Positions 1 through 8,035 of a stretch of DNA of 64,000 nt are shown piece after piece. A program made the position numbers and the translations under genes. Where the stretch lies: positions 2,651,093 to 2,715,092 of the forward strand of contig KB906725.1 in NCBI GenBank assembly GCA_000381565.1, written 5' to 3'. The stretch comes from Oxalobacteraceae bacterium AB_14. GTDB taxonomy: Bacteria > Pseudomonadota > Gammaproteobacteria > Burkholderiales > Burkholderiaceae_D. Every line of letters starts with the position of its first letter. Positions within the stretch are counted from its first letter, which is position 1. The notes below the pieces were generated by a model. That model made no database searches, had not been told where the DNA came from, and was given only the letters and a program-made list of their open reading frames with translations.

Positions 1-957
1 CTGCTGGTAGCGCGCCAGCGGCGTCAACCCGGCCAGGCCCTCGTGCGGCGTGCGGTGGTAGATACCTTCGAGCCAGGCCCACAGGCGCGCGTTCAGGTCG
101 GCCAAGTCGCCGATGCGGGCGGCGTCGAGTTCGCTCAGGAACTGGTCGCGCACGGTGCGATGCCAGCGCTCGATCTTGCCTTTGCCGGCCGGCTGGTACG
201 GGCGGCAGTAAATGACGTGGATCTCCAGCCGCGCGCACAGCGCCTGCAGTGTGCCGGCCTTGTAGGCGGCGCCGTTGTCGACCACCAGCTTGATCGGCCG
301 GCCACGCTTGAGCAGCGCCTGCTTGAGCACCCCCTCGATGTCGAGCGCCGTCTCGCCCAGGCAGAAGGCGCTATGCGTTACCAGGCGCGAGGCGTCGTCG
401 AACAGCGATACCAGATAGACCTTGCGCGGCTTGCCGTCGACGATGACGCGCGGCCCGTGCATGACGTCGCCGTACCAGATCGCGCCGGCCGACTCGGCCA
501 CGAAGCTGCGCTTCTCCTCGGGCTGACTCGACGAACCACTCATGCGCGCTATACCGTGGCCAGCCAGCAGGCGGTGGATCGCCGAGCGCGACAGGCTGTC
601 CCTGGCCGCTTCGCCGCTCGTTTGCAGCAGTTGGCGGATCTGGCGGATCGACCTGCGCGGGTTGTCGCGTTTGGCTGCGACGATGGCTTCCTGGAGGGCG
701 GGCGCGATCTTGGAGCGGCCGCGGTCTATCCTCGTTTTCGGCGCCAGGCCGTCGATGCCCTCGCGCCGGTACTTGTAGAGCCAGCTTTCGATGGTCTTCT
801 CGCCCAGGTAGGTGCGGCGCGAGTTGGGGATCGCGTATTGGCGCTGGGCCAGTTCGCGCAGGGTGCGCTGCAGTTCGCCGCGTTCGAGGCGCTCGCGGCT
901 GACCAGCGGCCCCAGCACGGATAGGCGGAACAAGGCGGTCGGATCGATCTGTTTCAT
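1..957 (-). CDS. DDE transposase, IS481/integrase-core type (partial, runs off left edge)
   Basis: Reading leftward from ATG at 957, the frame stays open for 319 codons to the window edge. Residues 1-135 carry helix-turn-helix DNA-binding sequence (for example GEKTIESWLYKYRREG). The integrase core has a plausible DDE triad: D164 (WYGDVMHGP), D227 (LVVDNGAAYK) and E263 (KGKIERWHR), with the spacing usual for retroviral-type integrase cores. It would cut and join element ends in the cytoplasm. The C-terminus is outside the window. Its upstream neighbour on the same strand is the DUF6431-like gene, 128 bp away. Elements of this kind often also carry an AAA ATPase, which may lie further left. Confidence 0.8.
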   Translation of the reverse strand, partial: MKQIDPTALFRLSVLGPLVSRERLERGELQRTLRELAQRQYAIPNSRRTYLGEKTIESWLYKYRREGIDGLAPKTRIDRGRSKIAPALQEAIVAAKRDNPRRSIRQIRQLLQTSGEAARDSLSRSAIHRLLAGHGIARMSGSSSQPEEKRSFVAESAGAIWYGDVMHGPRVIVDGKPRKVYLVSLFDDASRLVTHSAFCLGETALDIEGVLKQALLKRGRPIKLVVDNGAAYKAGTLQALCARLEIHVIYCRPYQPAGKGKIERWHRTVRDQFLSELDAARIGDLADLNARLWAWLEGIYHRTPHEGLAGLTPLARYQQ

Positions 958-1085
958 GGGTGCTCCTGTTGAGTTCGGGAGCTTTCATGGAAACCGATAT
1001 CGGCTACCGGCGGCAGTGGGCAAAGTGTGTGGGTTGGGTAATTTGCGTGGCGGAACCTGTCTCCTGGTGGTTTCGGGTCAGCGTT

Positions 1086-1622
1086 TCATGGGACGGATAT
1101 TTCCCGATCTGCCCATGCCATCGCATCGGCCAGCGACATCGCGACCATGCAAGCCGTCCAGAAGCGGGGACCCTCGCCACCGCGCCCCAGTTCTGGGAAG
1201 CGGCTGCGCAGGACGAAGGAAAGTGTCGACGTGCAGGCGTGCATCCAGTCGCGCCAGCGGCGCGCAGTGTGGTGTGCGACGCCGGCGCACATGGCCGCGC
1301 CGCGTAACGAAGCGCCGGCCAACAGGTCCAGCAGAACCCGCTGCTGTTTGGCCCACGGGTGCCAGCGACGCGGCGCGATGCACAGCGGCAAACGCGAACA
1401 GGTACGTCCGCATGGGCTGCAGCAAAAGCGTGTCACCCGGACCGGATTGAGCGAGGCGGCGGCAGCACCATCGCGGTCCGGTTTGCGCTCGTAAAAGCCG
1501 TGCAGCCAGAGACCGGCCATACCGCAATGCGGGCAAGCGAACGGCCGATAGACTTCCGGCGCACGCGCCATTTGATCGATATGTTGGGGTAACGAAGGAT
1601 TTACAGATAGAATTCGATGCAT
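1086..1622 (-). CDS. DUF6431-like zinc-finger protein of the transposable element
   Basis: A 178-residue protein starting at ATG 1622; an upstream in-frame start at 1709 is possible but less likely. The N-terminal half has two Cys pairs, CPHC and, about 35 residues later, CCSPC, consistent with a zinc ribbon. The C-terminal half is helical and Arg/Trp-rich. Proteins of this kind (DUF6431) accompany integrase-core transposases in many proteobacterial elements, and the same orientation next to the transposase supports that here. A role in target or end recognition is inference. A 10-bp inverted repeat flanks its start region. Confidence 0.6.
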   Translation of the reverse strand: MHRILSVNPSLPQHIDQMARAPEVYRPFACPHCGMAGLWLHGFYERKPDRDGAAAASLNPVRVTRFCCSPCGRTCSRLPLCIAPRRWHPWAKQQRVLLDLLAGASLRGAAMCAGVAHHTARRWRDWMHACTSTLSFVLRSRFPELGRGGEGPRFWTACMVAMSLADAMAWADREISVP

Positions 1623-1688
1623 AGGCCGGTCCCGATGGTATGTGTTTTGTGTGAGAACTAACACGATATCAGAGGAGTACTGGCCTAT
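1621..1688. promoter_or_regulatory. Inverted repeat spanning the start of the DUF6431-like gene
   Basis: ATAGGCCGGT at 1621-1630 overlaps the start codon, and its near-exact inverted copy ACTGGCCTAT lies at 1679-1688 (9 of 10 match), with 48 bp between. It may be an operator or transposase site controlling the element's genes. No protein can be assigned to it from sequence alone. Confidence 0.35.
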
Positions 1689-1742
1689 CTTTTTTACGCT
1701 ACATCCCATGCTGTCATGGGTGCGCGTTCAATGGTCGCCCTG

Positions 1743-1853
1743 GAAAAACGTGGGAATTGGCGCACTGGTGACCCTCGGATTTCAAAGGACGTAACACTGG
1801 GGATTTCGTGAAAATCCCTCTAACGTAAAAACAGATAGGGCCGAAAAACGTGG
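1743..1853. repeat. Direct repeats near the inner end of the transposable element
   Basis: GAAAAACGTGG occurs at 1743-1753 and again at 1843-1853, exactly 100 bp apart in the same orientation, in a 260-bp stretch without a gene (1623-1881). Repeated short sites at the ends are typical of Mu-like and Tn7-like elements. This reading is tentative because the opposite end is outside the window. Confidence 0.3.
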
Positions 1854-1881
1854 TCAAAAGCTTGACCGTCATGGAAATCGT

Positions 1882-3732
1882 TTGGACAAGGATCTTTCCA
1901 AGGGCGGAGGACCGTTCGCGAATGCGACAAGTACGCTTCCTGATATGTGGAACAGAGGAAAGTGGGGCGTATTTCGGATGCTTGACAGGTTACAGGCGGA
2001 CGCTACGCATCCTGTTCTCAATTGCCCTGGCCGAATGTACATGGTGCTTGCAGCGCGGCGCTTGGCGGCATTAATCTGCATGATACGTGATTACGACGAG
2101 AACGAAACGGTCTCGATTGTCGCTCATAGTCAGGGTTGTCTGATCAGTCTTCTTGCACAGGCGTTTTTGCTGGATCCGAAATTTAAAGCGCTGCAAGCGA
2201 ATGCCAGGCCAGCAGATACGCTCATTCTGAATAATCCACCGTACAGTTTGATTGATGACGCGCCTATGTTGGCTTCCATTGCCGATGGGTATACCGACGC
2301 GGATGAGGAGATGAAGGATCGCTATTACTGTTTAGATGGCGTACAAACGTTAAACGGCAGATTAACGACTCTTAAAAACATTGTGCGGGGAGTCTGGGCC
2401 AACAAGCATTCGTCTCCGCCACTGGGGGAACTTAGTGATACAAAAAAGCACTACGGCGCCGTGGGGCCTTGTTGGAGGGCAGAGGGGGACCGCGACAATC
2501 GCGGCAAGGTATATCTCTATTTTGGTCCAGAAGACATGACGGTGGCTTTGGTGAATGTGCAAGGCATAGGCTGGCAAGGGGTGCCGCGCTTCCAGCGGGG
2601 TAAGAGGGTGAGCCGTGTTTACGGACGAGCGCTCCACACCACGGTATACGATATCGTCCGGCCCGCGCTGTCGGAGCTAGGTGAAGGATTCCGCCAGCGC
2701 GTATTCACCATGAAACGACGCCCCAATCCTGTCTCTGGTGAACCCGTGCAGGTGGGAGCTGCGGGCAGCCCTTACGATTTTGTTCTTCGCGTCAGAGGCG
2801 AGGACGATCAAGGACACACGGCTGTAAGCGATTCCTTTGGTAGCCGCCACGTTATACGGGGACATTTGCCCACCACTGAGGATGCGCACTCAGATGCCAC
2901 TGTCGAGGAAAGGCAGAGCCATGGCGTGCGTCACATTACTGGGGAAGCGCTACAAAATCCGGTATCGGCAAGCCTGCTGGAAGGTGCCAGCGTAGACGCG
3001 CAAGGGCGTCCGGGTGGCATTGAGGATGTTGATCCAATTGACGCGGCCATATCCATCACAAGTGAATATGGCTTGGCTACCGTTTGGCAGTGTATTTCAC
3101 ATGAGACCGCACAGAGAGAATTTGGCCAGTCTGCTGTCATCAATAGCCCTCATCGGGAAGAGTACGACGGGAAGGTTGGTTTGGTTAATGGATTGGTTGA
3201 GCAGGTAGCAGCGATTCTGAACGCGAACAAAAAACCGCTTGATCAAGTCGAGGTCCTGCATGCTTTTGTCTGCTTGAACGATGGATTTACTCAATATCCG
3301 ACTAGCCCTGGCAAGGTCCTGATCCATCGATTTGAGTCCCCCAACGAGGCGAGGCTGCGTTGGCAACTGAGCAGCGTTTCCCGGTCGTTTCATGGCGCGA
3401 TATTCGGAGGGAAGGAAAACCACCGTAACGTCACCGCCTACGATGTCGCCATAGGAGGAGGTAACGCTTCTAGCGATCCGTCGTTCTATCGGTATTTGTG
3501 CGCAGTTGCGGATTGGAGATTGCAAAAGGTCGCAGATAAGGCGCGTCCGAATCTTCTTCAATGGTCCAAATTTCAAAAATACTATTCGCCCTATTTTCTA
3601 TCTGAGCCAGCGTGGCGGCGGAGTTTGATCGAGGGAAGTGCAGACTACTACTCGTCCGGAATTTTACCGCAGGGATTGCCGGTTTTGCCGGAAGGGCTGC
3701 CGCCTGATGTGATATCCGAGCTTAAAGCATGA
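1882..3732 (+). CDS. tle3: Tle3-family type VI secretion phospholipase effector, 5'-truncated
   Basis: The remaining 616 residues start at a poor TTG. They match the Tle3 family (DUF3274; Pseudomonas aeruginosa PA0260): a conserved block before the nucleophile (NRGKWGVFRMLDRLQ), the lipase elbow VAHSQG with Ser83, and the following ILNNPPYSL segment. Tle3 enzymes are lipases delivered by T6SS into the target periplasm. The missing part is the N-terminal portion before the nucleophile region: upstream sequence belongs to a transposable element, and an in-frame stop at 1792 closes the frame. The truncation is inferred. The tla3 gene follows after 16 bp. G+C is clearly lower than in the flanking chromosome, suggesting transfer. 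The product is probably inactive. Confidence 0.75.
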   Translation: MDKDLSKGGGPFANATSTLPDMWNRGKWGVFRMLDRLQADATHPVLNCPGRMYMVLAARRLAALICMIRDYDENETVSIVAHSQGCLISLLAQAFLLDPKFKALQANARPADTLILNNPPYSLIDDAPMLASIADGYTDADEEMKDRYYCLDGVQTLNGRLTTLKNIVRGVWANKHSSPPLGELSDTKKHYGAVGPCWRAEGDRDNRGKVYLYFGPEDMTVALVNVQGIGWQGVPRFQRGKRVSRVYGRALHTTVYDIVRPALSELGEGFRQRVFTMKRRPNPVSGEPVQVGAAGSPYDFVLRVRGEDDQGHTAVSDSFGSRHVIRGHLPTTEDAHSDATVEERQSHGVRHITGEALQNPVSASLLEGASVDAQGRPGGIEDVDPIDAAISITSEYGLATVWQCISHETAQREFGQSAVINSPHREEYDGKVGLVNGLVEQVAAILNANKKPLDQVEVLHAFVCLNDGFTQYPTSPGKVLIHRFESPNEARLRWQLSSVSRSFHGAIFGGKENHRNVTAYDVAIGGGNASSDPSFYRYLCAVADWRLQKVADKARPNLLQWSKFQKYYSPYFLSEPAWRRSLIEGSADYYSSGILPQGLPVLPEGLPPDVISELKA

Positions 3733-3748
3733 TCATCTGGAGACAACG

Positions 3749-3924
3749 ATGGCAAGAAAGATGTATATCACGGTCCTATCCCTAGGGATTTTTTTTGTTT
3801 GCGCCAGTGCTTGGCGTCGCCACACTGAGCCTGCGCTACCCACGCGAAGTGCATCTGAGAGGGGGCTTTCTACAATGGATGGGCAACCGAATCGACCACG
3901 CAGTAAAGAATATGTCCTTGAGGT
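3749..3924 (+). pseudogene. tla3: tla3 5' fragment (Tle3 adaptor), interrupted by IS21-family element
   Basis: ATG 3749 follows GGAGACAACG. It opens a frame with a hydrophobic N-terminal segment (MYITVLSLGIFFVCASAW) and continues to residue 58 (KEYVLEV), where the IS21-family element begins. Removing the element and one copy of the duplicated TTGAGGT joins this frame exactly to 6574-8026. That restores a 542-residue DUF2875/Tla3 protein with the junction LEV-IGLGVTLDKF. Tla3 is described as the adaptor that loads Tle3 onto a VgrG spike. The pairing with tle3 upstream supports the call. Confidence 0.85.
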
Positions 3925-4075
3925 CCCCGTTGGCCGGGCAAAATCCCCCACCCCTGGCCGGGTCAAAATCCCCCACCTCCTGACCGCTTAGCGCTGCTGT
4001 AGCCGGTCACCGGAGAGCAATCCCGCTGGCAGGACGTAACCTTGCCCCTTCAACCATCGAAGGGGAGCATGGAGG

Positions 4076-5689
4076 GTGAACGTCTTGAAACCAAACAAAC
4101 GAACCACAGTCGCCACGCTGCTGGCGAACGGCGCCAGCCAGCGCGAGATCGCGCGGCTGACTGGGGTGGACCGAAAAACCATCCGCCGTCTGGCGCTGGA
4201 CGCGACCGGCCCGGGACCAAATTCCCCCACCCTGACCACCGGGCCAGCGACAGCAAATTCCCCCACCCCGGCCACCGGCACCCCGGCTGAAACTCCCCCA
4301 CTGCGGCCACCGGCAACCGACAGCGGTCCGCAATCGCTGTGCGAGCCACATCGCGCCTTCATCGAGGCCCAGTTACGCCTGCGTCGGAACTATACGGCCA
4401 TCTACCAGGACCTGGTCGACCAGTTCGGCTTCACCGGCCGCTACAACAGCGTCAAACGCTTCGCCGGCCGGCTGGTGCAGCGTGAGCCGGAACAGTTCGA
4501 CCGGCTTGAGTTCGCCCCTGGCGAAGAGGCGCAGGTCGACTACGGTGAGGGCGCGCTGACACGCATCCCCGGCAGCGACCGTTACCGACGTCCGCGCCTG
4601 TTCGTGATGACCTTGCGCTACTCGCGCCGCAGCTTCCGGCGTGTGGTCTGGAATTCGTCAAAGGAGACCTGGGCCCAGCTGCACGAACAAGCCTTCCGCT
4701 ACTTCGGCGGGACGACGGCTTACGTCGTCCTCGACAACCTCAAGGAGGGTGTGATCAAGCCCGACCTGTACGAGCCAGAGCTCAACCCCGTCTACCGGGA
4801 CATGCTGGCCCACTACGGCGTCGTCGCCGACCCCGCCAGGGTGCGCGACCCCAACCGCAAAGGGACGGTCGAGAACGCGATCGGGCATACTCAAAGCACC
4901 GCGCTCAAGGGGCGCCGCTTCGAGACCATCGACGAGCAGAACGCCTTCCTGGAACAGTGGGAGACCAAATGGGCGGCGCCGCGCATCCACGGCAGTGCCA
5001 AGCGCCAGGTCGAGGCCATGTTCCAGGAGGAGCGCGCCCACCTCGGCGCCTTGCCACTACAGGGCTTCGGCTACTACACCGAGTGTGAGCGCACCGTCGC
5101 CGACGACACCTGCGTGCGCATCGACCACAGCAGTTACGCGGCGCGCCCCGCCAGGATTGGCAGCCGCGTGCTGGTGCGCTTGTTCGAGCGCCACGTCGAG
5201 ATCCGCGACCGCTTCACGCTGGTCCTGCTGCGCACGCACCCGCGTGCCGAGCGCCCCGGCAGCGTGCTTCTGCCCGACGACGAGCGGCCCTTCAACCCAT
5301 CGCGCGAGACGCGCCGCATCCTGGCCCAGGCCGGCGACATCGGCGAGGCCACGCTGCGCCTATGCCAGCAGTGGTTCGAGCATGAGGGCCGGGTCGGCCA
5401 GCGCAAGCTGCGCGGCGTCGTGGGGCTGGCCAAGCGCTACCCGCGCCGCCTGATCGATCAAGCCTGCGCTCAAGCCTTACAGGAGAACGTACGCACCTAC
5501 CAGTCGATCAAGAACTTGACGGAACGCCTGCTGGCGCAGGCGATGGTCGAGATCGACGCGCCACGCCAGGCCGAGCTGGACCTGGAGCAGCACCATCCAC
5601 TGATCCGCGACGGCGACGACTACGCCGACCTGTTCACGCGCGCGGCGACCGCCAGCGCCGCCATCGCACCGACCAAGGAGACACCATGA
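4076..5689 (+). CDS. istA: IS21-family transposase IstA
   Basis: A 537-residue transposase starting at GTG 4076 just after GGAGG. Residues 12-42 form a helix-turn-helix (SQREIARLTGVDRKTIRRL). Residues 44-83 are a Pro/Thr-rich linker. The integrase core carries D155 (VDYGEG), D220 (VVLDNLKEG) and E266 (KGTVENAIGH). The C-terminal part is the usual basic helical region. The stop overlaps the istB start (ATGA), so the two are translationally coupled. The linker's DNA contains copies of the element's terminal repeat motif, which is unusual (separate entry). Confidence 0.95.
   Translation: MNVLKPNKRTTVATLLANGASQREIARLTGVDRKTIRRLALDATGPGPNSPTLTTGPATANSPTPATGTPAETPPLRPPATDSGPQSLCEPHRAFIEAQLRLRRNYTAIYQDLVDQFGFTGRYNSVKRFAGRLVQREPEQFDRLEFAPGEEAQVDYGEGALTRIPGSDRYRRPRLFVMTLRYSRRSFRRVVWNSSKETWAQLHEQAFRYFGGTTAYVVLDNLKEGVIKPDLYEPELNPVYRDMLAHYGVVADPARVRDPNRKGTVENAIGHTQSTALKGRRFETIDEQNAFLEQWETKWAAPRIHGSAKRQVEAMFQEERAHLGALPLQGFGYYTECERTVADDTCVRIDHSSYAARPARIGSRVLVRLFERHVEIRDRFTLVLLRTHPRAERPGSVLLPDDERPFNPSRETRRILAQAGDIGEATLRLCQQWFEHEGRVGQRKLRGVVGLAKRYPRRLIDQACAQALQENVRTYQSIKNLTERLLAQAMVEIDAPRQAELDLEQHHPLIRDGDDYADLFTRAATASAAIAPTKETP
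4215..4308 (+). repeat. Three terminal-repeat-like motifs inside istA
   Basis: Three units lie about 35 bp apart: GACCAAATTCCCCCACCC from 4215, CAGCAAATTCCCCCACCC from 4251 and GCTGAAACTCCCCCACTG from 4285. They match the core AAAWTCCCCCACC of the element's terminal transposase-binding repeats and have the same orientation as the left-end copies. They encode the Pro/Thr-rich linker of IstA. They may be extra IstA binding sites or a coding region built by duplication of an end repeat. Confidence 0.6.
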
Positions 5690-6468
5690 GCATGACCATG
5701 AACGAAATCGAACGCGCCCTGCGCGAGCTGCGCCTGTCGGGCATCCGCGCCACCCTCGACACCCGCGTGTTGCAGGCCCAGGCCAACCAGGAACCCTTCC
5801 TCGACACCTTCGCGCTGATCTTGCAGGACGAGCTGGACCGGCGCCGCTCGCGCCTGATGGAGCGGCGTTACCAGCAAAGCGGGCTCGATGAGCGCATGGC
5901 GCTGGCTGACTTCGACTGGCGCTTCAATCCCAAGCTGCCGCGGGCCGCCTGTTTCGAACTGCACACCCTCAAGTTCGTCGCCGAGGGACAGAACGCGCTG
6001 ATCATCGGCAAGCCGGGAACCGGCAAGAGCCACGTCGCCAAGGCGGTGGCTTACCAGGCCACCCTGCAGGGGCACAACGTGCGCTACCTGGAGGCCGACG
6101 GAGCCTTCGCCGCCTATGCTCTTGGTGGCGACGCCGAACAGCGGCAGCAACTGCGCACCTTGGTCGACGCCGACCTGCTGGTGCTCGACGACCTATTCCT
6201 CGCGCGCCGCATTAGCGACAAGGCCGGCGAACTGCTGCAAACGCTGGTGCACCAGCGCTACAAGCTCAAGCGCAGCATCGTGGTGACCTCGAACCGGGTG
6301 GTACAGGACTGGGGCAAGTACCTCGGCGACAACACGATGGCCACCACCATCCTGGACCGGCTGATGCACCGGGCTCACATCCTTGAGTTCGAGGGGAAGA
6401 GTTACCGGCTGAAAGAGGCAGCCTCACGGCTCACACGCTTGACGTCTGCCGACGTCAAGCAGGACTGA
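5686..6468 (+). CDS. istB: IS21-family helper ATPase IstB
   Basis: A 260-residue AAA+ ATPase related to DnaC. Walker A is IGKPGTGKS at about 108-116 and Walker B is LLVLDDLF near residue 166. In IS21 systems IstB oligomerises on target DNA and recruits and activates IstA. It starts in the ATGA overlap with istA. It ends about 100 bp before the right end of the element, leaving only the terminal repeats. Length is normal for the family. Confidence 0.95.
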   Translation: MSMTMNEIERALRELRLSGIRATLDTRVLQAQANQEPFLDTFALILQDELDRRRSRLMERRYQQSGLDERMALADFDWRFNPKLPRAACFELHTLKFVAEGQNALIIGKPGTGKSHVAKAVAYQATLQGHNVRYLEADGAFAAYALGGDAEQRQQLRTLVDADLLVLDDLFLARRISDKAGELLQTLVHQRYKLKRSIVVTSNRVVQDWGKYLGDNTMATTILDRLMHRAHILEFEGKSYRLKEAASRLTRLTSADVKQD

Positions 6469-6487
6469 CACGGCCGAAGGCGGGCAC

Positions 6488-8026
6488 ATGGACTACAATC
6501 CGGACTGTCCTGCCTGGGGGAATTTGACCTGGCCAAAGGTGGGGGAATTTAACCTGGCCAACGGGGTTGAGGTGATTGGACTTGGCGTAACTTTGGACAA
6601 ATTCAGGCAGGCCGCCTTGTGGAAGGCCCTGCAAGACGGAACACCTTATGCGACTATTCGTGATATGGAGCCTAGACATTATCCGTGGACCCGCGAGGAC
6701 AAGAGTGCGGCTTCGAGGATACACGAGGGCGCAAGTTTAGAAAATGGAATCTCGGACACTCCAGAATACTGGGGTGTCCCCGTCTTCAATGCCGAACCGG
6801 TTTGCCACAATGAAGAGTGCCGAGATCGAGCCGAGTTACCGCAGGGAGGCTTGGTAAGCGGGCATTTTGGGATGCAATTATTTGTCCTTGCACACCGAGA
6901 GCTATCAGACCGTCCTGATCGAATTATTGAGAAAATTTTTACTTTTTTTGATCAAAACCCGGACGTCCCCTATGTCCTGTTGGGTTCCTCTGACAGCACT
7001 GATTTGCGGCAGAACTATCTATCTTCGCCTAAATCATTTGATGATGGCTATATCGTTCCAGAAATGCCGGATGCTTCTGCATTGTTGGTCCTGGCCAGAC
7101 GAGAACGAGTGAATGCTCTTCGTCCATTCAGTTTCGTTGATATTGACGAACCTAAGACCGATATCGAAACCTTGAACCGACATGGCGTAGGACGGCAGGT
7201 TTACCTCAGCTACCTCGAGCTCCAGGGAAAAGTCCCCCTCCCGCCTGGCAGTCCATATGCTTTCAAAGGCGGTGGACGACAACCCACTGGTACCGAGTGG
7301 CTCGCTGAGACTGCGAAACTTGCTGTGCGGCCTGATATCCGTTCCGCAGCCAGAATAAGCTTGGGTACGCTGACGAATAAGCTGGGCTTGCAGCAACGAC
7401 CGCAAATTCCTACGGGGTGGAAGCCGACGCCGTGGTTCCCTGTTCCTTGGAGCAAGGACCAAATCGATCAGTTCGACGGGCTCCCGACTTTAGGCTACAT
7501 TCATCGCCCGGTGTTCGTAAAGATGACTGATGCCGCCAGCAAACCTCTACAGCATGAAACTGATCGTCAGTTAGCCTTGCAAGCTGGTTGGAAAGAAGCG
7601 CTACAAACATTACCTGAACGAGATCGTTCGGCCGGGCCGGCAAGAGTACTGGTCGCGACCGGCAATAACACTCGACAGCTGGTCAACTTTCATGCACTGC
7701 TCCGAAATATTTCCGAGAACGGCGGCCCCGAAATCGATCCATCGAAGCCAACAAAGTTCATTGATGTCGACCGTCGCCTGGGCAACACAGGTGCGGCGAC
7801 GTTTTTCGTACAGATGGCAATTGGCGTGATGGGGAGCTATCGAGAAGGCGGTGTGAGTGCGGCGTTCAATCTGCGTGATGTTGATGAAGCCAGCATTATT
7901 TTCATATCGCCTCCACCTGACGAAAAGCGCAAGAGTCAGCAGCATCCCATCGGCGGCGACGTCTTCCAAAACGCGACGGTACCTGCCATCGACCCAAAGA
8001 ACTACGAAGAGCTCCAGCTTAAATAG
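6488..8026 (+). CDS. tla3: Tla3 (DUF2875) T6SS lipase adaptor, 3' part with an IS-supplied start
   Basis: From 6574 onward this frame encodes residues 60-542 of the original Tla3 adaptor (LGVTLDKFRQAALWKAL to the C-terminus at 8026), matching DUF2875 proteins that load Tle3 onto VgrG. The ATG at 6488, preceded by GAAGG, lies within the right end of the IS21-family element. It would add about 29 element-encoded residues in place of the native hydrophobic N-terminus, giving a 512-residue chimera. Whether it is made or works is unknown. The PAAR gene follows after 9 bp. Lower G+C than flanking chromosome matches tle3. Confidence 0.8.
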   Translation: MDYNPDCPAWGNLTWPKVGEFNLANGVEVIGLGVTLDKFRQAALWKALQDGTPYATIRDMEPRHYPWTREDKSAASRIHEGASLENGISDTPEYWGVPVFNAEPVCHNEECRDRAELPQGGLVSGHFGMQLFVLAHRELSDRPDRIIEKIFTFFDQNPDVPYVLLGSSDSTDLRQNYLSSPKSFDDGYIVPEMPDASALLVLARRERVNALRPFSFVDIDEPKTDIETLNRHGVGRQVYLSYLELQGKVPLPPGSPYAFKGGGRQPTGTEWLAETAKLAVRPDIRSAARISLGTLTNKLGLQQRPQIPTGWKPTPWFPVPWSKDQIDQFDGLPTLGYIHRPVFVKMTDAASKPLQHETDRQLALQAGWKEALQTLPERDRSAGPARVLVATGNNTRQLVNFHALLRNISENGGPEIDPSKPTKFIDVDRRLGNTGAATFFVQMAIGVMGSYREGGVSAAFNLRDVDEASIIFISPPPDEKRKSQQHPIGGDVFQNATVPAIDPKNYEELQLK

Positions 8027-8035
8027 GAGGTCGAG

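Larger units (their letters stand above)
1..1860 (-). mobile_element. Transposable element with DDE transposase and zinc-finger protein (left end outside window)
   Basis: Two leftward genes, a DUF6431-like zinc-finger protein and an IS481/rve-type DDE transposase, form one mobile element whose other end lies beyond position 1. The inner end cannot be fixed: it lies after 1690 and before the Tle3 coding sequence at about 1882. That stretch holds an 11-bp direct repeat (GAAAAACGTGG at 1743 and 1843), which may be transposase-binding sites. The element directly abuts a lipase gene that has lost its 5' part, so it probably inserted there or caused a deletion. The right boundary given is approximate. 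Confidence 0.55.
3925..6566 (+). mobile_element. IS21-family insertion sequence, complete, with 7-bp target duplication
   Basis: A 2642-bp element with istA and istB. Its ends are inverted: CCCCGTTGGCC begins at 3925 and GGCCAACGGGG ends at 6566. Inside each end lie two copies of a motif of the form GGCCRGGTCAAAWTCCCCCACC (left copies at about 3932-3959 and 3956-3984, right copies at about 6511-6534 and 6532-6560), the multiple transposase-binding repeats typical of IS21 elements. The target duplication is TTGAGGT at 3918-3924 and 6567-6573, identical on both sides. Insertion split tla3. The exact duplication and intact genes suggest a fairly recent insertion. Confidence 0.93.
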
